Shown: piece by piece, positions 1 to 12,259 of the stretch
Position numbering within the stretch: position 1 is the first letter of the stretch
Layout: each line of letters opens with the position of its first letter
Assembly (NCBI RefSeq): GCF_000247695.1
Contig: NW_004624880.1
Span: 3,547,729-3,611,728, forward strand
Direction: 5' to 3'
DNA from: Heterocephalus glaber
Lineage: Eukaryota > Chordata > Mammalia > Rodentia > Bathyergidae
Length of the DNA stretch: 64,000 bases
Translations under genes and position numbers: made by a program
Notes under the pieces: generated by a model
Databases searched by the model: none
What the model saw: the letters and a program-made list of their open reading frames with translations, nothing else
Told to the model about the DNA's origin: nothing

Positions 1-400
1 ACTCAGTACCTTGGTCTGGTGGTCTGGTGTCCTCTGCGCCTTGGCAATGTGGAATCAGGTGGCTGTCTGTCTGCAGTGGGGTGATTCGGTGTCTTCCTCG
101 TGACTCAGGACCTCGGTAGGGCTTGCACAGACTTGCCTGTCTGCAGCGGGCTGATTCGGCATGTGTTCCGCGAGACTGGGGACCTCGGTAGGGTGTGGGC
201 AGACCTGCCTGTCTGCAGCTGCAGCGGGCCGATTCGGCGTTTTCCGCTTGACTCAGGACCTGGGTAGGGCGTGCACAGACCTGCCTGTCTGCAGCGGGCT
301 GATTCGGCGTGTTCCGCGAGACTGGGGACCTCGGTAGGGCGTGGGCAGACCTGCCTGTCTGCAGTGGGGTGACTCGGCGTCTTCCTAGTGACCTGTTGCA
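1..400. repeat. 70-bp tandem repeat with a two-unit higher-order period, truncated by the window edge
   Basis: CTGCAG-anchored units start at 71, 141, 213, 289 and 359, so the basic unit is 70-76 bp. Units alternate: those at 71 and 213 carry GACTCAGGACC and GCACAGAC, while those at 141 and 289 carry GAGACTGGGGACC and GGGCAGAC. The true repeat is therefore a dimer of about 142-148 bp. Unit 213 has a 6-bp CTGCAG duplication. The first 70 bases are a diverged copy, and the array decays after about 400. It is G+C-rich with several CpGs. The open frame over it is an artefact of the repeat. Confidence 0.85.
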
Positions 401-2320
401 TATTTTTATATAGCAAGGAGATTCTGTTTATCAAATTTATTGGTACAATGCAGAAGACTTTTATTTATCAAAAAAGTGCTCTTTAAGCACCTATTATGTG
501 CCAGGTACTTAAGACTATACTGAAGAATTAAAATATAAAGTCTCTATTCTCATAGCATCATACCTTCCCCTTATAGGGGAGACAGACATTAATTAAGTAG
601 AAGGTGTGATGTTAATGAGAAGGAAGCTAACCAGTTCTTTGAGGCCCTATAATAAGTCCAGAGGGGTAGAGGGAGACTCCCTGATGAAATATCTGTTCTA
701 ACTGGAGCCTACATCCAGCTAGGAATAGGTAGGATATATCTAATTGAGGATTGCAGTTTTACACTTCCCTCTTTGTGGGAGAAAGAAGCATTTTGAAGAT
801 ATCTTCATAGAGCTGGAGATAAAGAAGAATGAATTGAGATGAAGCATGCAAGGCAGGGAGCCATGTCCAAGTCACCAAGGGGCACTAAGCAGGAGCAATA
901 ACATTAATGCAAGTTTGGGTGGGAGAACTGGTAATTTATCCTAAGCTGATAACTGTTGGGGGGGGGGGGATATGATGCATTTGAAAAATAGTTGAGAAGT
1001 AAAATCAGTGCTTCCTGATGAACAACTGGATATGGGGATGAGGAACCGTGATGGGTCAAGAATGACAGCCATATTTCTGCCTCAGACAATTCTACAGGAC
1101 AATTCTTCACTGAAACAATTACACAAGATGAAAAGGCAAACTGAGGCATGGGGGAGAAGATGAAGGACATATTGAATCTAACATATCTAGAAACACCCAG
1201 AAGGAAAAGTCCAGATGCATGAACGCATGGTCCCGTTGTAGGTACAGCAGCCATCAAGATAGAACAGATTGCTGAAACCTTTGGGAGGATGAGATCACAA
1301 AAGCAGAGGTGGAGGAGAACAGAGACCAGAAGAGAACCAACATTTAAGGCCCGGCCAGAAAACGGAGTTTTCACAAAGAACAATGGAAAGAAGGATTCAG
1401 GAAGTGAGAGGAACAGAGAAAGATGTTATTCCACAAAAGCCAAGGAAGGGAAGAGAGCATTTCAAAGAGGATGTAGTTGGGAATGGCAACCTTGCCTCAA
1501 GGTTCTGGGTCCACGCACAAGACCAGTGGACGGGCAGCAGTGATGAAGCCTAATGCAATTGGGTATTTACCACGCACACCAGACGCTATCCTGTACACAT
1601 TATGAGAATCATCTCATGCCATCTCCTCAACACTCACATTGGGTGCAAGAAGAGTGGGTCACACTCCTCTAGGTCTCCCTTCACAAGCCAGATGGACTCC
1701 TTTTCCAGTGCTCCTTCCCTATGGTGACTTTTCACTGGTCTATCCCACCTGGTCATTTATTTCTCCAAAACTGCCCCTCAGGCTAGGTGACTCAAATTTT
1801 CTGCACCATGGGATGTGATGTTCACCAAAGATATTTGAGACTTTGAGTTTCTGGTGTGTTGTGCCCACCCTTCGGACAGCTGGCTGTGTGGCAGGTGGCA
1901 GGTGTGTCTGCGGGGAACGTCTCTGCTCCCGAGGGCATTGGATGCAGCGCCCCTCCCACACTCGTCCTTTACTGTTTCTTATACGGCACACGGTCGGTGG
2001 CAGAACTGGGGCCTTAGGAGTTATTCCTGCAACTTGTGTGACTGGGGCTGGCGAGGACACATCTCCAGCTCCCCTAAGGTGGCCTACCCTACACTGTCCT
2101 CCTTTCTCCACCTCCCAAACCCTTAGGCTGCCACCCTTCCCTTTCCTTCCTGGGGCCTCATGAGGTTTCACAAGTAACAGGCAGACTGTCTGCCAGCATC
2201 TCTGACCACCCCTGCTGCCAAAGCGATGGCTGAGGAGAGCTGCAAACTCCGCAGCGGAGCCACACACCCAAAAGATCTATTTTCTGATTCTCCAGCAAGC
2301 CTCCACGCCTGAACCGGCCC
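401..2320. other. Gene-free stretch with an L2-type fragment
   Basis: Positions about 460-650 resemble the 3' part of an old L2 LINE (AGCACCTATTATGTGCCAGG followed by an A+T-rich degenerate tail). There is a 12-G run at 958-969. Open frames on both strands (904-1543, 1740-2267) overlap one another and match nothing I know. Confidence 0.5.
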
Positions 2321-2329
2321 CGATGGCCC

Positions 2330-2960
2330 CAGGGGTCTCTTTCCAGCTGCAGCTACTGGTACTGCACACATGCTTGCAAGTTGAGCAGGATGCCAGAGTG
2401 TGTGGCCCAGTGCCTAGGACGGAGGGGTCGGGGTCGCGGCCGGGCTGGCGGGCTGCGCACCGTCCAGTCGGGCGCCCCCGGCAGGTGCCAGCCCCGCCCT
2501 TCGCTGGTGCCTGCGCAAGGCTGCGGTTCTTTGTGTCTGAGTCTCTGCTCCCTGTCTGCCCTAGACTGGGTGGGGTGGGGAAAGCCGGAAGCGGCAAATC
2601 AGCGTCTGGTTCTCGGAAAACGCCTAGAAGGATGGACATTTTCATTAGGAACCCCTGCCCATTTGGAAAGAGCAAGTCTGCGGGGGGGATGGGGACGCCT
2701 TGCCCTGTCCCCAGCGCCCACTCCCTCTCAGCTCTCCCGGCAGTCCGGGTTTCGCTACCAGCCCCCTCCCTCCCTGGTCATCTGGATCTCGTTGCTCAGC
2801 GTTCCCCCAGCTGCCTGTGTGCATTCGCAGGCCCTCACGTGTGCAGACACACACGTGCTCCGGCGCCCCCTCCCCAGTGGCCCTTTACCCCGACAACCCC
2901 ACACCTTCGGCAGATTCTCAGGGCAATTCCCTCACTGGCTCCAGGACCTCCGTAAAGAAT
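2330..2960. promoter_or_regulatory. CpG-rich patch, possible small CpG island
   Basis: Locally rich in CG (for example GGGGTCGGGGTCGCGGCC and CAGTCGGGCGCCCCCGGC near 2424-2480) against a CpG-poor background. Long overlapping open frames occur in several frames on both strands (up to 244 codons), which is what G+C-rich sequence gives by chance. No known protein, TATA box or splice structure was recognised. It could be a promoter of an unannotated non-coding transcript downstream of SORL1, or just a G+C-rich segment. Confidence 0.4.
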
Positions 2961-3520
2961 GGGCCCTTTATTCCAAAGTAGTAATAGAAAGAGCCTTGGG
3001 GATCATTAACTGCAGCAAGAGAAACCACCAGGAAGGGCTGCATTTTTGTATGGGACAGTGGGTGGGCGGCTTGAGTGGTTTGGGACGTTTCAGTCCTTTC
3101 CCAAATAATATATGACCAATCCATTTCTTCACTTTGGGGGTTTTTCTGAATGAAGGCTTTCTGAAAGCCTGAGGCATTTCTAGAACAACATGAGAAAAAT
3201 GTTTTCCCCTCATTTTACCTAAAGGGCTTTTATTCCTTTCAATTAGTGTTCACTTTATATTTTATATGTTAACTAATATGCCTTTAAAAATCAACAAAGA
3301 TTTAGGGCATTGTCACTTTAAGAATCTAGACTAAAACACCTTAAATGAACTCTGCAGCAGACAGATGAAGGGGGGGAAAAAAAGAAAGAAAGAAAAAAAG
3401 CCCTTCTCTGGCCCTTGCTGCCTTTGCCATTATTCATGATGTAATTTTTCAGGTGTTAGTTTGGCAGAGAAAGATTGGAACAAGCTTGTTGCTAGGACAT
3501 GAATGAAGAAGAGGAATCTC

Positions 3521-3551
3521 ATTGGTTCTCTGAGACTTAGCAGGAACCAAT
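3521..3551. promoter_or_regulatory. Inverted pair of CCAAT motifs
   Basis: ATTGGTTC at 3521-3528 and its exact inverse complement GAACCAAT at 3544-3551 are separated by 15 bases. Each contains a CCAAT/ATTGG core as bound by NF-Y. The flanking 3280-3560 block is free of recognised repeats. Function is inferred only from the motif. Confidence 0.3.
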
Positions 3552-3559
3552 AGGAATGA

Positions 3560-6500
3560 AGGGGATAGAGGAGGGGGAAGCCACACACACAAAAAAAGAC
3601 TGGTCAAACTATTACTGCGTTTGCTATGTTAAAGTAAAATGGGGTATCGTAAAGTTCAGGGGTCTTTTTAGTCTATCTTTTTGGTGTAGGTGGGCAGTTG
3701 TGCCCAATGAACCAATTCTAAAGAATAAGCAATAAACAAGTGTCTTTGTACAGACTGTCCTGGGTTACAGTAATAACTCACTTTCACCTGCAGTCTGGAG
3801 CAGTTTGCAAAGGAGGCTGAGTACCTTTCAGCTTATCCTGCTGCCACACACCATTTGGAGAATGCAATTATGCTAAAGCTGGAGAGGAGGGGGTAAGATG
3901 CAGGTGGAGGGGTGCTGGGATTCTTCTTCTGGTCTTGATCAGGACCCCAAACAATCTTCTGCAATGCAAGTGAAACTGCTTTGTGAGTGGGTAAACAGGG
4001 ACTCCCTGCCCAAGGCTTTGGAGCAGCTTCCTACCACCACACTGTGCTGGGCACCTCAGTGCGCTGCACAGAGATCTGACCCACCAAACCCTCCCATTCT
4101 GATAACATCCACATGGAAGCACAGTGCAGCAGAAAATGTCACAGGGATTTCAAGACCAGAGCTCTACAACTTTCACCCACTTCAGCTCTTTGAGCCTTAG
4201 CCTCCCGGTTAGTAGAGTAAGCAGTTCTGGGTGCCAGGCATGCTTAGCTGCTTAATTCTAGACAATTCCTTGCAAACCCAGGAAAGAAGAAAAATATTGA
4301 AGCTGCCTGGTCGCCTCTTTCCTTCCACTGACTGTGTGGACCCCACAGTCATTGCAGTTGTGTATTCTATTGTCAGAGAGCAGGCTGTATCCCACACCTT
4401 TTCTTGAATAAATGGGCAGGGCTTGGGCTGAATGATTTGAAACACACACAATAAATTGACTTCTATTGGGTTATAGAGCTGGCTAGTTTATACACCCCGG
4501 AGGGGGTTCAACCTCTGCCAGATTGTTAACTTCAGAGACTTTGTGGCTAGAGTCCAGCAACATAAAAGGATTTCTCCTTGTAATCAGAGCACTTCCTAAA
4601 ACCACAGGCAGTTTCAACCAATTAACATCTCTGATTGCAATACAAAAATTTTAGGAGACTCAAAAGGACCAGGAGGATTTTTCAACCACAAGCCTTTTTT
4701 TAGATCCATGGCAAGAATTGATCTGATAATTGATTTCTTTCTGCCTAATTCTGTGATTTCCCCACATTATGGAAGATTTGGAAGGATGAAGGGTGGGGCA
4801 TGGGCAGAAAATGGAAAGAGAGGAAGCAAAAAGAGGGTTTAAGTGGGCCTTTCTCTTTCTTTCCCACCCAGCAAGTCTCTGCTCACATCGACTCATCGGC
4901 ACTGACAGAAAACATAGCTCCAAGTACAGTCCCTAATTGCACCCTTCAGGTGACAGGTAACATGTGTGTCTCAGTTCAAAGCCAAAGTCCAGGTTGAATA
5001 AATCTGACTTCAGACAGGATTTCAAAATAAAAGTGCGCAAGCTGAGGCCCAAACCGGAAGTCTCTTTGTAGCCTTTCACCAGGAACCTAGGAACTCCCTG
5101 CACTTTGTTCTCAGTTCTCAAAAAACCTCCAACCATTTGCGGAGCTGCCCTGCCCAACTAGGCAGAGGCTCCAGAGACTGGTGCCAGGGAGTGTGAAATG
5201 CATAGGAACGGTGTTGCAAGCAGCCAGCCTGCACTGGGGAATGGCGAACCGCACAGCTAGGGAGGGACAAAAGGGTCCCAGAAAAAGAAGGGGGAAAGTG
5301 GCTTGGTATCTCTCTCCCTATATTTCAATGTATTAATCAGTTGGAGATGCTTTTACATTCACTGAGTAAAATGGGTGAAAATTACAAGCTCTGAGCTCCC
5401 CTTTCCGTGGTTAAAAATAAAATAGAAAGGACTATGAGGCCAGTTGAACAACCAATAAGACGACTGTCATTTAAGCCACTCGGGTTATAGTCAAAGCCTG
5501 GTGCTAACATCCAGCCTCCAAATAGTCAGCTTGAGTGTTACTAAATCTGTATAAAGGCACTGTCAGTCCTTGGTGGAAAGAATTAACAAAGGATTCACAA
5601 GTTAAGAGATTTGCTTAGTGACACTCAATCAGCCTGGGTCAGGAACCAGAAAGGGACACCCGATTCAGATCAGGAAAAGACCCTCCACCCACCAACAGAC
5701 TTTAAAAATGAGTACGTCTTCATTGCTACCACATGAACTATAAGCTAGTTATGTTTTCCTGCAAAGGAAGCAAATTATATTAATTGTACAATAAAAGCTA
5801 TTGTCATTCCCAGTATATTCATCGTGACTCAGAAAGATCCAAAAATATTGACTTGCTCTAAATAGCATTTTACTTTTGTCTCCAGACAGCAATGTTTTAG
5901 GCACAGAATGGTCCGAGATGGTTTGGTTAACTGGCCTTAGGGAGGGAATGTGATGGAAGTGGCAGGAGTTTATGGGCATGACTAGTAGGCATCTGCAAAG
6001 GACAAATCACTCTGAGGAATAGGATACACATTTCAGACCCTATTAAAGAGTTAACCTGGGTTATTACATATATATTTTTAAAATTCCTTAAAACTCCCAA
6101 TAGTACCTACAGTAACACAAAAATAACAAAGCCCACTGACATCTCTGAAAAGAAGGTGATTAATTAAAGTAATTAGGCTACACTGAATTATTAAAATATG
6201 AAGTCTTCTGTAGGAATGACCAAAAAAGGCAGAACATTTTAGCAGTTCAGAAATTAAAACCATATTCTGGTTCATTAGCTGAGATGGGAACTCACACGTT
6301 TTAGCCCACAATCTTATTCACAGATGCGTAAGTGTCTACTATTTCACACCTTTGTAATGGCTCATAGAAAAAAGAAAATAACAACCTGACTTCAACTATT
6401 TTATTGCTTGTAGAGAAGAGGAACTCTTTTGAAAGAACAACAAGGAGCCTTTAAAAATCGCCCCAGGCTTTGAAAGTCCAGGAATGTTGGGCCCATGACT

Positions 6501-7060
6501 AGAGTAAGACTGAGGACAGCGAAAGACATGAAGAGGCAACACTTAATTCATTCCTACTGTGTCTTCAAAGCACCGATGTTTCTTCCCTTCCTACTAAATT
6601 GAACCGCACTCCCTGGTCTGACTTTAGGATCCCTCACCATAACGCTTGTCCCATCTCCACTCGCACTATGAAACCTGTACCGGTCAGAAAAATCTCACTA
6701 TCTTGTTCCACACCATAAACCTGTACCAGTCAGAAAAATCTCATTATCTTGTTCCACACCATATTCATTCCTACTTCTACACCCCCAGTGAGCCTGTCCT
6801 TGCCTGGAACATTCTTTATTTCTCTTTGATTGGCCATAGCCTCTGCATCACTGAAGACCAGCTCCATTTCTTCATTTCTCCCAGGTCCCCATGCTATACC
6901 ATTTATGATTTAATTATCAATATTATCATGCAATTCCTGCTTTGAAATTTTCAGTTGTACCTTTGCCTTCAGAGTAAATACTCAGGCACATTAGCCTGGT
7001 ATTCATGACCTTCTGAAATCTAGCCCTTATCTGCTCCTTCAATGAGTGAACCCTAGAGAG
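3560..7060. other. Gene-free stretch, few recognisable elements
   Basis: A possible MIR remnant lies near 4130-4205. A direct duplication of about 35 bp lies at 6670-6765 (AAACCTGTACCGGTCAGAAA and AAACCTGTACCAGTCAGAAA, each followed by AAATCTCA and CTTGTTCCACACCATA). I see no exon or RNA gene. Confidence 0.4.
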
Positions 7061-7064
7061 AGAA

Positions 7065-7260
7065 CCCTGGCTCTGCCATTTACTAGTGTGGTCCTAAGCA
7101 AATTACTGAATTTCTTTGAGCTTCACCTTTGACCAAAGACTATTGAAATGATTAACTGAGTGAATATATATGAAGACTTAGACCTGGGTCTGGTATATAT
7201 TTGGTGCTCCATTAAATATCACTCATTGTTGCTGTCATTAGTATTATTGTTTATTACATA
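7065..7260 (+). repeat. MIR SINE remnant
   Basis: Contains the MIR core pattern: CTCTGCCATTTACTAGTGTG, then TGGTCCTAAGCAAATTACTG and an A+T-rich 3' part. Old and diverged. Confidence 0.6.
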
Positions 7261-7587
7261 GTCTACCTTCAAGCAAACTAATTATTATTTTTGTTGGTTT
7301 TCTACCAACATATCTTTGTTCAAAAATAAATCTATCAAAGCCTATCAGTTCTTCAGCTCCCCTCCCCTTGTAATGCCATGTTCGCCAATATCCTGTCCAG
7401 GACCCAACCTTGCCAATCTCTCCAGAACCTTAACTTCTTCAGCAGTTTATCTGTATCTCTGCAAGAATATGTAGTACCATGTGTTTTGTATCATTATTTT
7501 GAACAGAAATTGAGGGTAGGGACTATATCTACCTTTATATTCACTCCTCACTTGTAGCAGAAACTGTTAATACTTCTCAAATATTTC

Positions 7588-8020
7588 AAGTGTCCTGCAT
7601 TATCCAACCTTCCTTACAGGACCCTGGAGTCATGTGACTTGTTTAGACCAATGGACTGTGATCAGAAGTGACATATTATTTGTGTACTGAGGGTTGAAAG
7701 CCAGTGTCCTCATTCATCTTTTTCTTCCTTTCTCTGGAAGTCTTGAAGGTCACATGTTCCAGGACATTCAGTTATATGATGGTGAGCTTCTGACAGTATG
7801 GATTCCTGAGTAACTGGGAGGAGCAGGCAACTCCTAACAATTCTTGTTTCATATGTTACCTGAGCAAGAAATGAATGTTTGTTGTATTAAAATTCTGAAA
7901 TTAGGGCTGGGGATTTAGCTCAGTGGTTCTGCTGCCTGCCTCAAAAACATAGGGTCCTGAATTCTATCCCCTGTACAAAAAAAAAAAAACCTCTGAAATT
8001 CAGAGATTATTTTTACTTCA
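7588..8020 (+). repeat. Old LTR-like remnant split by an ID SINE
   Basis: The segment GACCAATGGACTGTGATCAG, AGAAGTGACATATT and a terminal GAGCAAGAAATGAATGTTTG followed by CTGAAATT resemble the 3' half of an ERVL-MaLR or related mammalian LTR. The SINE at 7903-7991 interrupts it just before the end. No coding part. Family assignment is tentative. Confidence 0.4.
7903..7991 (+). mobile_element. ID-type tRNA-derived SINE with 9-bp target duplication
   Basis: Starts GGGCTGGGGATTTAGCTCAG (A box TTAGCTCAGTGG), has the subfamily block GGTTCTGCTGCCTGCCT, a B-box region GAATTCTATCC and an A tail. TCTGAAATT flanks it on both sides (7894-7902 and 7992-8000). The middle is more diverged than in the copies at 36437, 55339 and 62583. 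Confidence 0.85.
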
Positions 8021-8204
8021 ATACAGTCTTGTTATACTATTACACTACCCATCTGTTCAACTACACATAATTATTCAATATTCAAATGCTGAATAATGTA
8101 CAAGGTTACTCTTTTTATGAACATGCCTAATTGTTTAAGTTGCTCAATGAATCTTCAAGTATTTTATTTTGATTCTATTATATACAAAATATCCTCCCAA
8201 AAGG

Positions 8205-8612
8205 ATCATTGTGCCGAAGGCTTGATTGCTGATAGACTTTGGGGGAAGTGATTAGATTATGAGGTCTCTAACTTCATAGTTTGACATCACACTTTGATGG
8301 CATTATTGAGAGGTAATGAACACAGGAATTGGATCCTAGCTGAAGGGAGTGGATCATGGGGACCTGACCTTGGGATCCATATCTAGTCCCTAGGCCCTTC
8401 CTCTATAGCTTGTTCTTTTTCTCTCTGCTTCCTGGCTGCCATGAGGTGGGCAGCTTTCCTCTGCCATCCCATTCCACTGTGATGTTTCTGCCTTAGATTC
8501 AGCTGACCATGGACTGAAACCTCTGAAACTGTGAGCCAAAATAAACCTCTCCTCCTCTCAGTTGTTATGTATTTTGTCACAGCAATGAAAAGATGAGTAA
8601 CAGATTTCTTAC
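8205..8612 (+). repeat. Rodent ERVL-MaLR solo LTR
   Basis: Typical 3' half: CTCTCTGCTTCCTGGCTGCC, CTGACCATGGACTGAAACC, GTGAGCCAAAATAAACCTC (poly(A) signal) and TATTTTGTCACAGCAATGAA. This is the shared end of MaLR (MT/MST-like) LTRs in rodents. No internal retroviral coding sequence lies next to it. Confidence 0.7.
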
Positions 8613-11600
8613 CTAAAATGCACATCCTATGGGGGGTTTTGTTGCCAAACAACCAAGCACAGCATGTACCACATGCTTAGCAAGACCTGTTGGTTAGTGA
8701 GGTTCAGCCTCAGCTCACCAGTTCACGAGAAGTTTGCCCCATCTGAGACCACAGTCAATTGCAAGGGCTTCAGTGACGGCCAGTTCCTCTGGAATGAGAT
8801 CGTGATGAGATGATGATTAACACAGAATGCAGCAACTGTGCCAGCTCAGAAACCAGGGGTCCTTGGTTAGAATAGAGGTCAAAAAAGATAACTTTTTAAA
8901 AAATATCTTTTACTCATACCCCATTAGTCAAGATTTTTTAGCACTTCTGTTGGGCAGTTTATGTTATAAGCATTCATCTTCTAAAGATAAAAGTAAAATG
9001 AACATATCTCTAAAACAATACTTATTTTCTTCTCCTTTTCCCACTCTAGAGATCCTGATACCCATCAGATGGGTAGAGATATAGTTGAGGCCCCATTGAG
9101 AGCAGCTTTCTATCATCTTCATTCCAGATGGGTGTAACAGGGATCATATGTGACTCCTCATAGCCTCATAGAACTTCGTCCTATGTTGGGAATCTGAAGA
9201 CCCAAGTTCAGGTCCCAAATCCTAATAGATAATTCATCCTTTCTATCTCTCAGTTACACCATCTTCAGGGGGTTGGAAGAGAGTTATTCCACTTTTCCTT
9301 CTCTTCCCATAGTATTGTTGAAATAAAGACTAAATGAGATACAATGGAAATATGCTTTGAAATAAGAAAGATATGAGCATTTTCCTGTTAGTTTCTTAAT
9401 GAAAGTCCCTAACCCCTAGAACTCTCTTAGAAATCTGCCCTTAGGGGCTCTCACATGCACCTGAAGACTATGTTATAACTCCTGATGAGAATATGACACT
9501 CAGAAATCTCAGTATCACACTTCCATCACTGCCAGGGTCATGGGAAGCTGCCACAGGGGGAAAGATGAACATGTCTATAGAATAAGAACAATTCATTTCA
9601 GAAGAAATAGTGAAACTTTGAGATTTCTTTATTGACTAGGGCTTAAGAAAAAGCCAAAAAGATTAAGAGGAGGCTAATTGGGTCAACTTATCTGGGGGAA
9701 ATTTATCTACTCTCTGCAGTGATACAGCCAAGACATGTAAACCCAAGGCAACTTACCCTGGAAAAAGAGAAAAAGCTGAACATCTCTAGAAGGGGAATGG
9801 TTCAAGAGTAGACATCATCTGAGGTAAACTGGGCTCCCTTCCAGGTTGTCAGAACAGAGGATCCAAGAATTCAAGTAATTACTATCACCCCAACTTGGAA
9901 AGTCCACCAATGGTAGATTATGCTACAGGTCCCAGGGATCTCCCAGTTGCCCTCTTAATTAATTTTACCTTGTGCCAACTATTCTTAGAGACTCTAAATC
10001 TAGTTTGCCCTGTGGGGCATTGCCCCCTCTGTCATCAGAATCAGATTGGTGCTGCCAGGGTCATCAGGCTGTCAGGCTGCTTGGCACTACTAAATGGACA
10101 AGGTCAGGATATCCTGAGGGAAAGGTTGGCTGAAGTTGACCAGAGGAAGTCTCAGCCAAGAGAGATAGGCTTTGTCAGGTCACTGCTCAAAGTAGAGCCA
10201 GTAAGCAAAGCTGGTCACTCAAGCCAGGTGGGAGCCAAGGCCGGTAATTAAGAGGTAAGTGACACTGGAGCCAGTGGGCTGGGAATTCACTAAGCAGATG
10301 GTAGAGGTGGAAGTGTAGTCACTCCCCAGCCAAGTGCCCTTGTGCACAGATGACATTGTTGGATATGTGTCCTACCAAGGGCTCCAGATCTTTGACACAG
10401 CAATGAAACTGCGCTGCCTCCTGCTGTATGGAAACATATGATGCCACACCCTCTCCTACCCTGCGCTATGAACAGTGCTGATCTCAGCCACAGAGGCTTC
10501 AATTTTGGGGGGTACTTTATTCTGCTTTGATATTTTTCTTTTCTTTTCCTTTCTTTTGCATTTATTAGACAATAACCAAGTCCCATTTATGTGCCTAGCT
10601 TTGTGCTATGCCCTAGCGATTCAAAGACAAGTAAGACATGACTCCTGTACTCAAGTTCACTTTAGTCAATGATACAGACAAACAAGCACAACACAACAAT
10701 GCAGTTTCTAGGAGTTAAATTTCACAGAGCCAACTACTGCTTTCTTCTTAATACTGTCATCTTCTGCCTTCAGGGTACCACATTCACATGGTTATTCTCC
10801 TAACTCAGTGGCTCCTCCATCTCAGCCTCTTTCCCTGAGCCTTCCTTCTCCATAATTTCACACTGAGAAAGTCTTATGGCTCATTCCTTGGTCTTCTCTT
10901 GCCCTGAGTGATCCCAGTGATTTTAAGTAACATCTATGCATTGCCAATTTCCAAATTTGGGTCCCCAGACTACTTCTCCGCTTAGGTCTATCACATGCAT
11001 CCAGCTGCTCTCTGACATCTATGTTGAGATGCCCAATAGGCATATTAAGCTTACCTACCATTGACCTCCCCCTGGGTGGATTTTCTTCCACCTGGGTCAG
11101 CTCCCCGCTTCCCACCAACCCATCACCCTCTCAGTCTGTGGCAAGATCTCCAGACAATTGCTCAAATAAAAAACCCAAGAATTAACTCTGCTTCTGCCCC
11201 TACTCTCATGGCATTCATTCACTCATGCAATAAATCCCAAATAAAATCCAGCATCTACTGCTTCTTACCACTTCTGCCCCAGCTCTCACAGTGGAATGTG
11301 GATTCTATCCCCAGAATGTTGACATATGCAACATTTTCCATATAATTTCAGAGATTTCATACGCCCATTAACATACCATTTAGAAGAGGGGGTTGTCAAT
11401 AGATTCTAGGTTAAGAACCTAAGTCATTGGCTATTACAAATGAGTGTTTATATCAGTTTAATAGTTTTAGATGTTAAGCTACTAGGGACTGGGATCTTTT
11501 GTGTAATTATCTCTGTAGGACTCCTGAAACCATTTCTCATACAGTTAATCTGTTAATTAAGTCTTTTGAATATCATATGGAGGAGAAAAGTAACCATTCA

Positions 11601-12160
11601 TTCAATAAATATTTATTGAACATATGCATGTACAGAAACCTGTCCTGGTGGTCATGAGGAATACAAAGACTTAGAAAATTACAAAGAGAACATTAATATA
11701 ATGTGGGTCATGGACAAGAAGTGGTTGAAGAGGTAGAAGAGAACAAGATAGGCTTGTTTAAAAGTAGGGCAACCCAGCCTGGCCAAAACAGAGGGGTTGT
11801 AGAAGGGCTCCGTGGGGTCAAGGTTGGAAGGTGGCATAGTGGAAACAACACTCAAACAATAGCTTTGAAGTTGGCAGGAAAGATTATCTGACACCACTCA
11901 AAACCCATTAAATCACTGAAAGGTTCTGGGCATCCTCCTCTGTTTGTCTGTTTTCTGGCCAGAAGATGGAAAATGGGTTAGATCAAACTCTTTGAGGGCA
12001 CTGGGGTAACAGAGTACTTACAGAGGGCAAGAAGCCATGGGGTGCTTCATCATGTACTGTTTGCAAGTGTTCTATGTCATGGATTTTCAGCATGACTGTT
12101 AGCTCTTGGAGAGTGACTGTAATAATTATGGCTATCATTAGTATGATAAAATTTGCTTTG
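8613..12160. other. Gene-free stretch with L2 fragments
   Basis: Fragments with the L2 3'-end pattern lie at about 10555-10690 (ATTTATGTGCCTAGCTTTGT) and 11595-11680 (CATTCATTCAATAAATATTT). The frame at 9895-10251 (118 codons) matches nothing known to me and lacks splice or promoter support. Confidence 0.45.
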
Positions 12161-12167
12161 TTTTGCT

Positions 12168-12252
12168 TTGTTTCTGCAGTGCTGGGGATCAATTCTGGGG
12201 CTTTGAGCATGTTAAGCAAGCACTCTATCACTGAGCTATACTTCCACCCCTG
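12168..12252 (-). mobile_element. Old ID-type SINE, minus orientation
   Basis: On the plus strand it reads CAGTGCTGGGGATCAATTCT, then GTTAAGCAAGCACTCTATCA and CTGAGCTATACTTCCACCCC, the reverse complement of an ID element with the general TAGAGTGCTTGC core. The TTGCTTTGTTTTGC tract before it is the decayed A tail. Confidence 0.7.
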
Positions 12253-12259
12253 TAGTAAA

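Noticed and set aside
105..434. 109-codon minus frame with internal repeats
   Set aside because: It follows the tandem repeat at 71-400. The repeated peptide is a by-product of the 70-bp unit.
2381..3115. 244-codon plus-strand frame as a novel protein
   Set aside because: Other frames on both strands are also open in the same G+C-rich patch. There is no known domain and no splice or promoter support.
7903..7991. A real tRNA gene
   Set aside because: The A and B boxes are present but the cloverleaf stems do not pair, and an A tail and target duplication mark a SINE.
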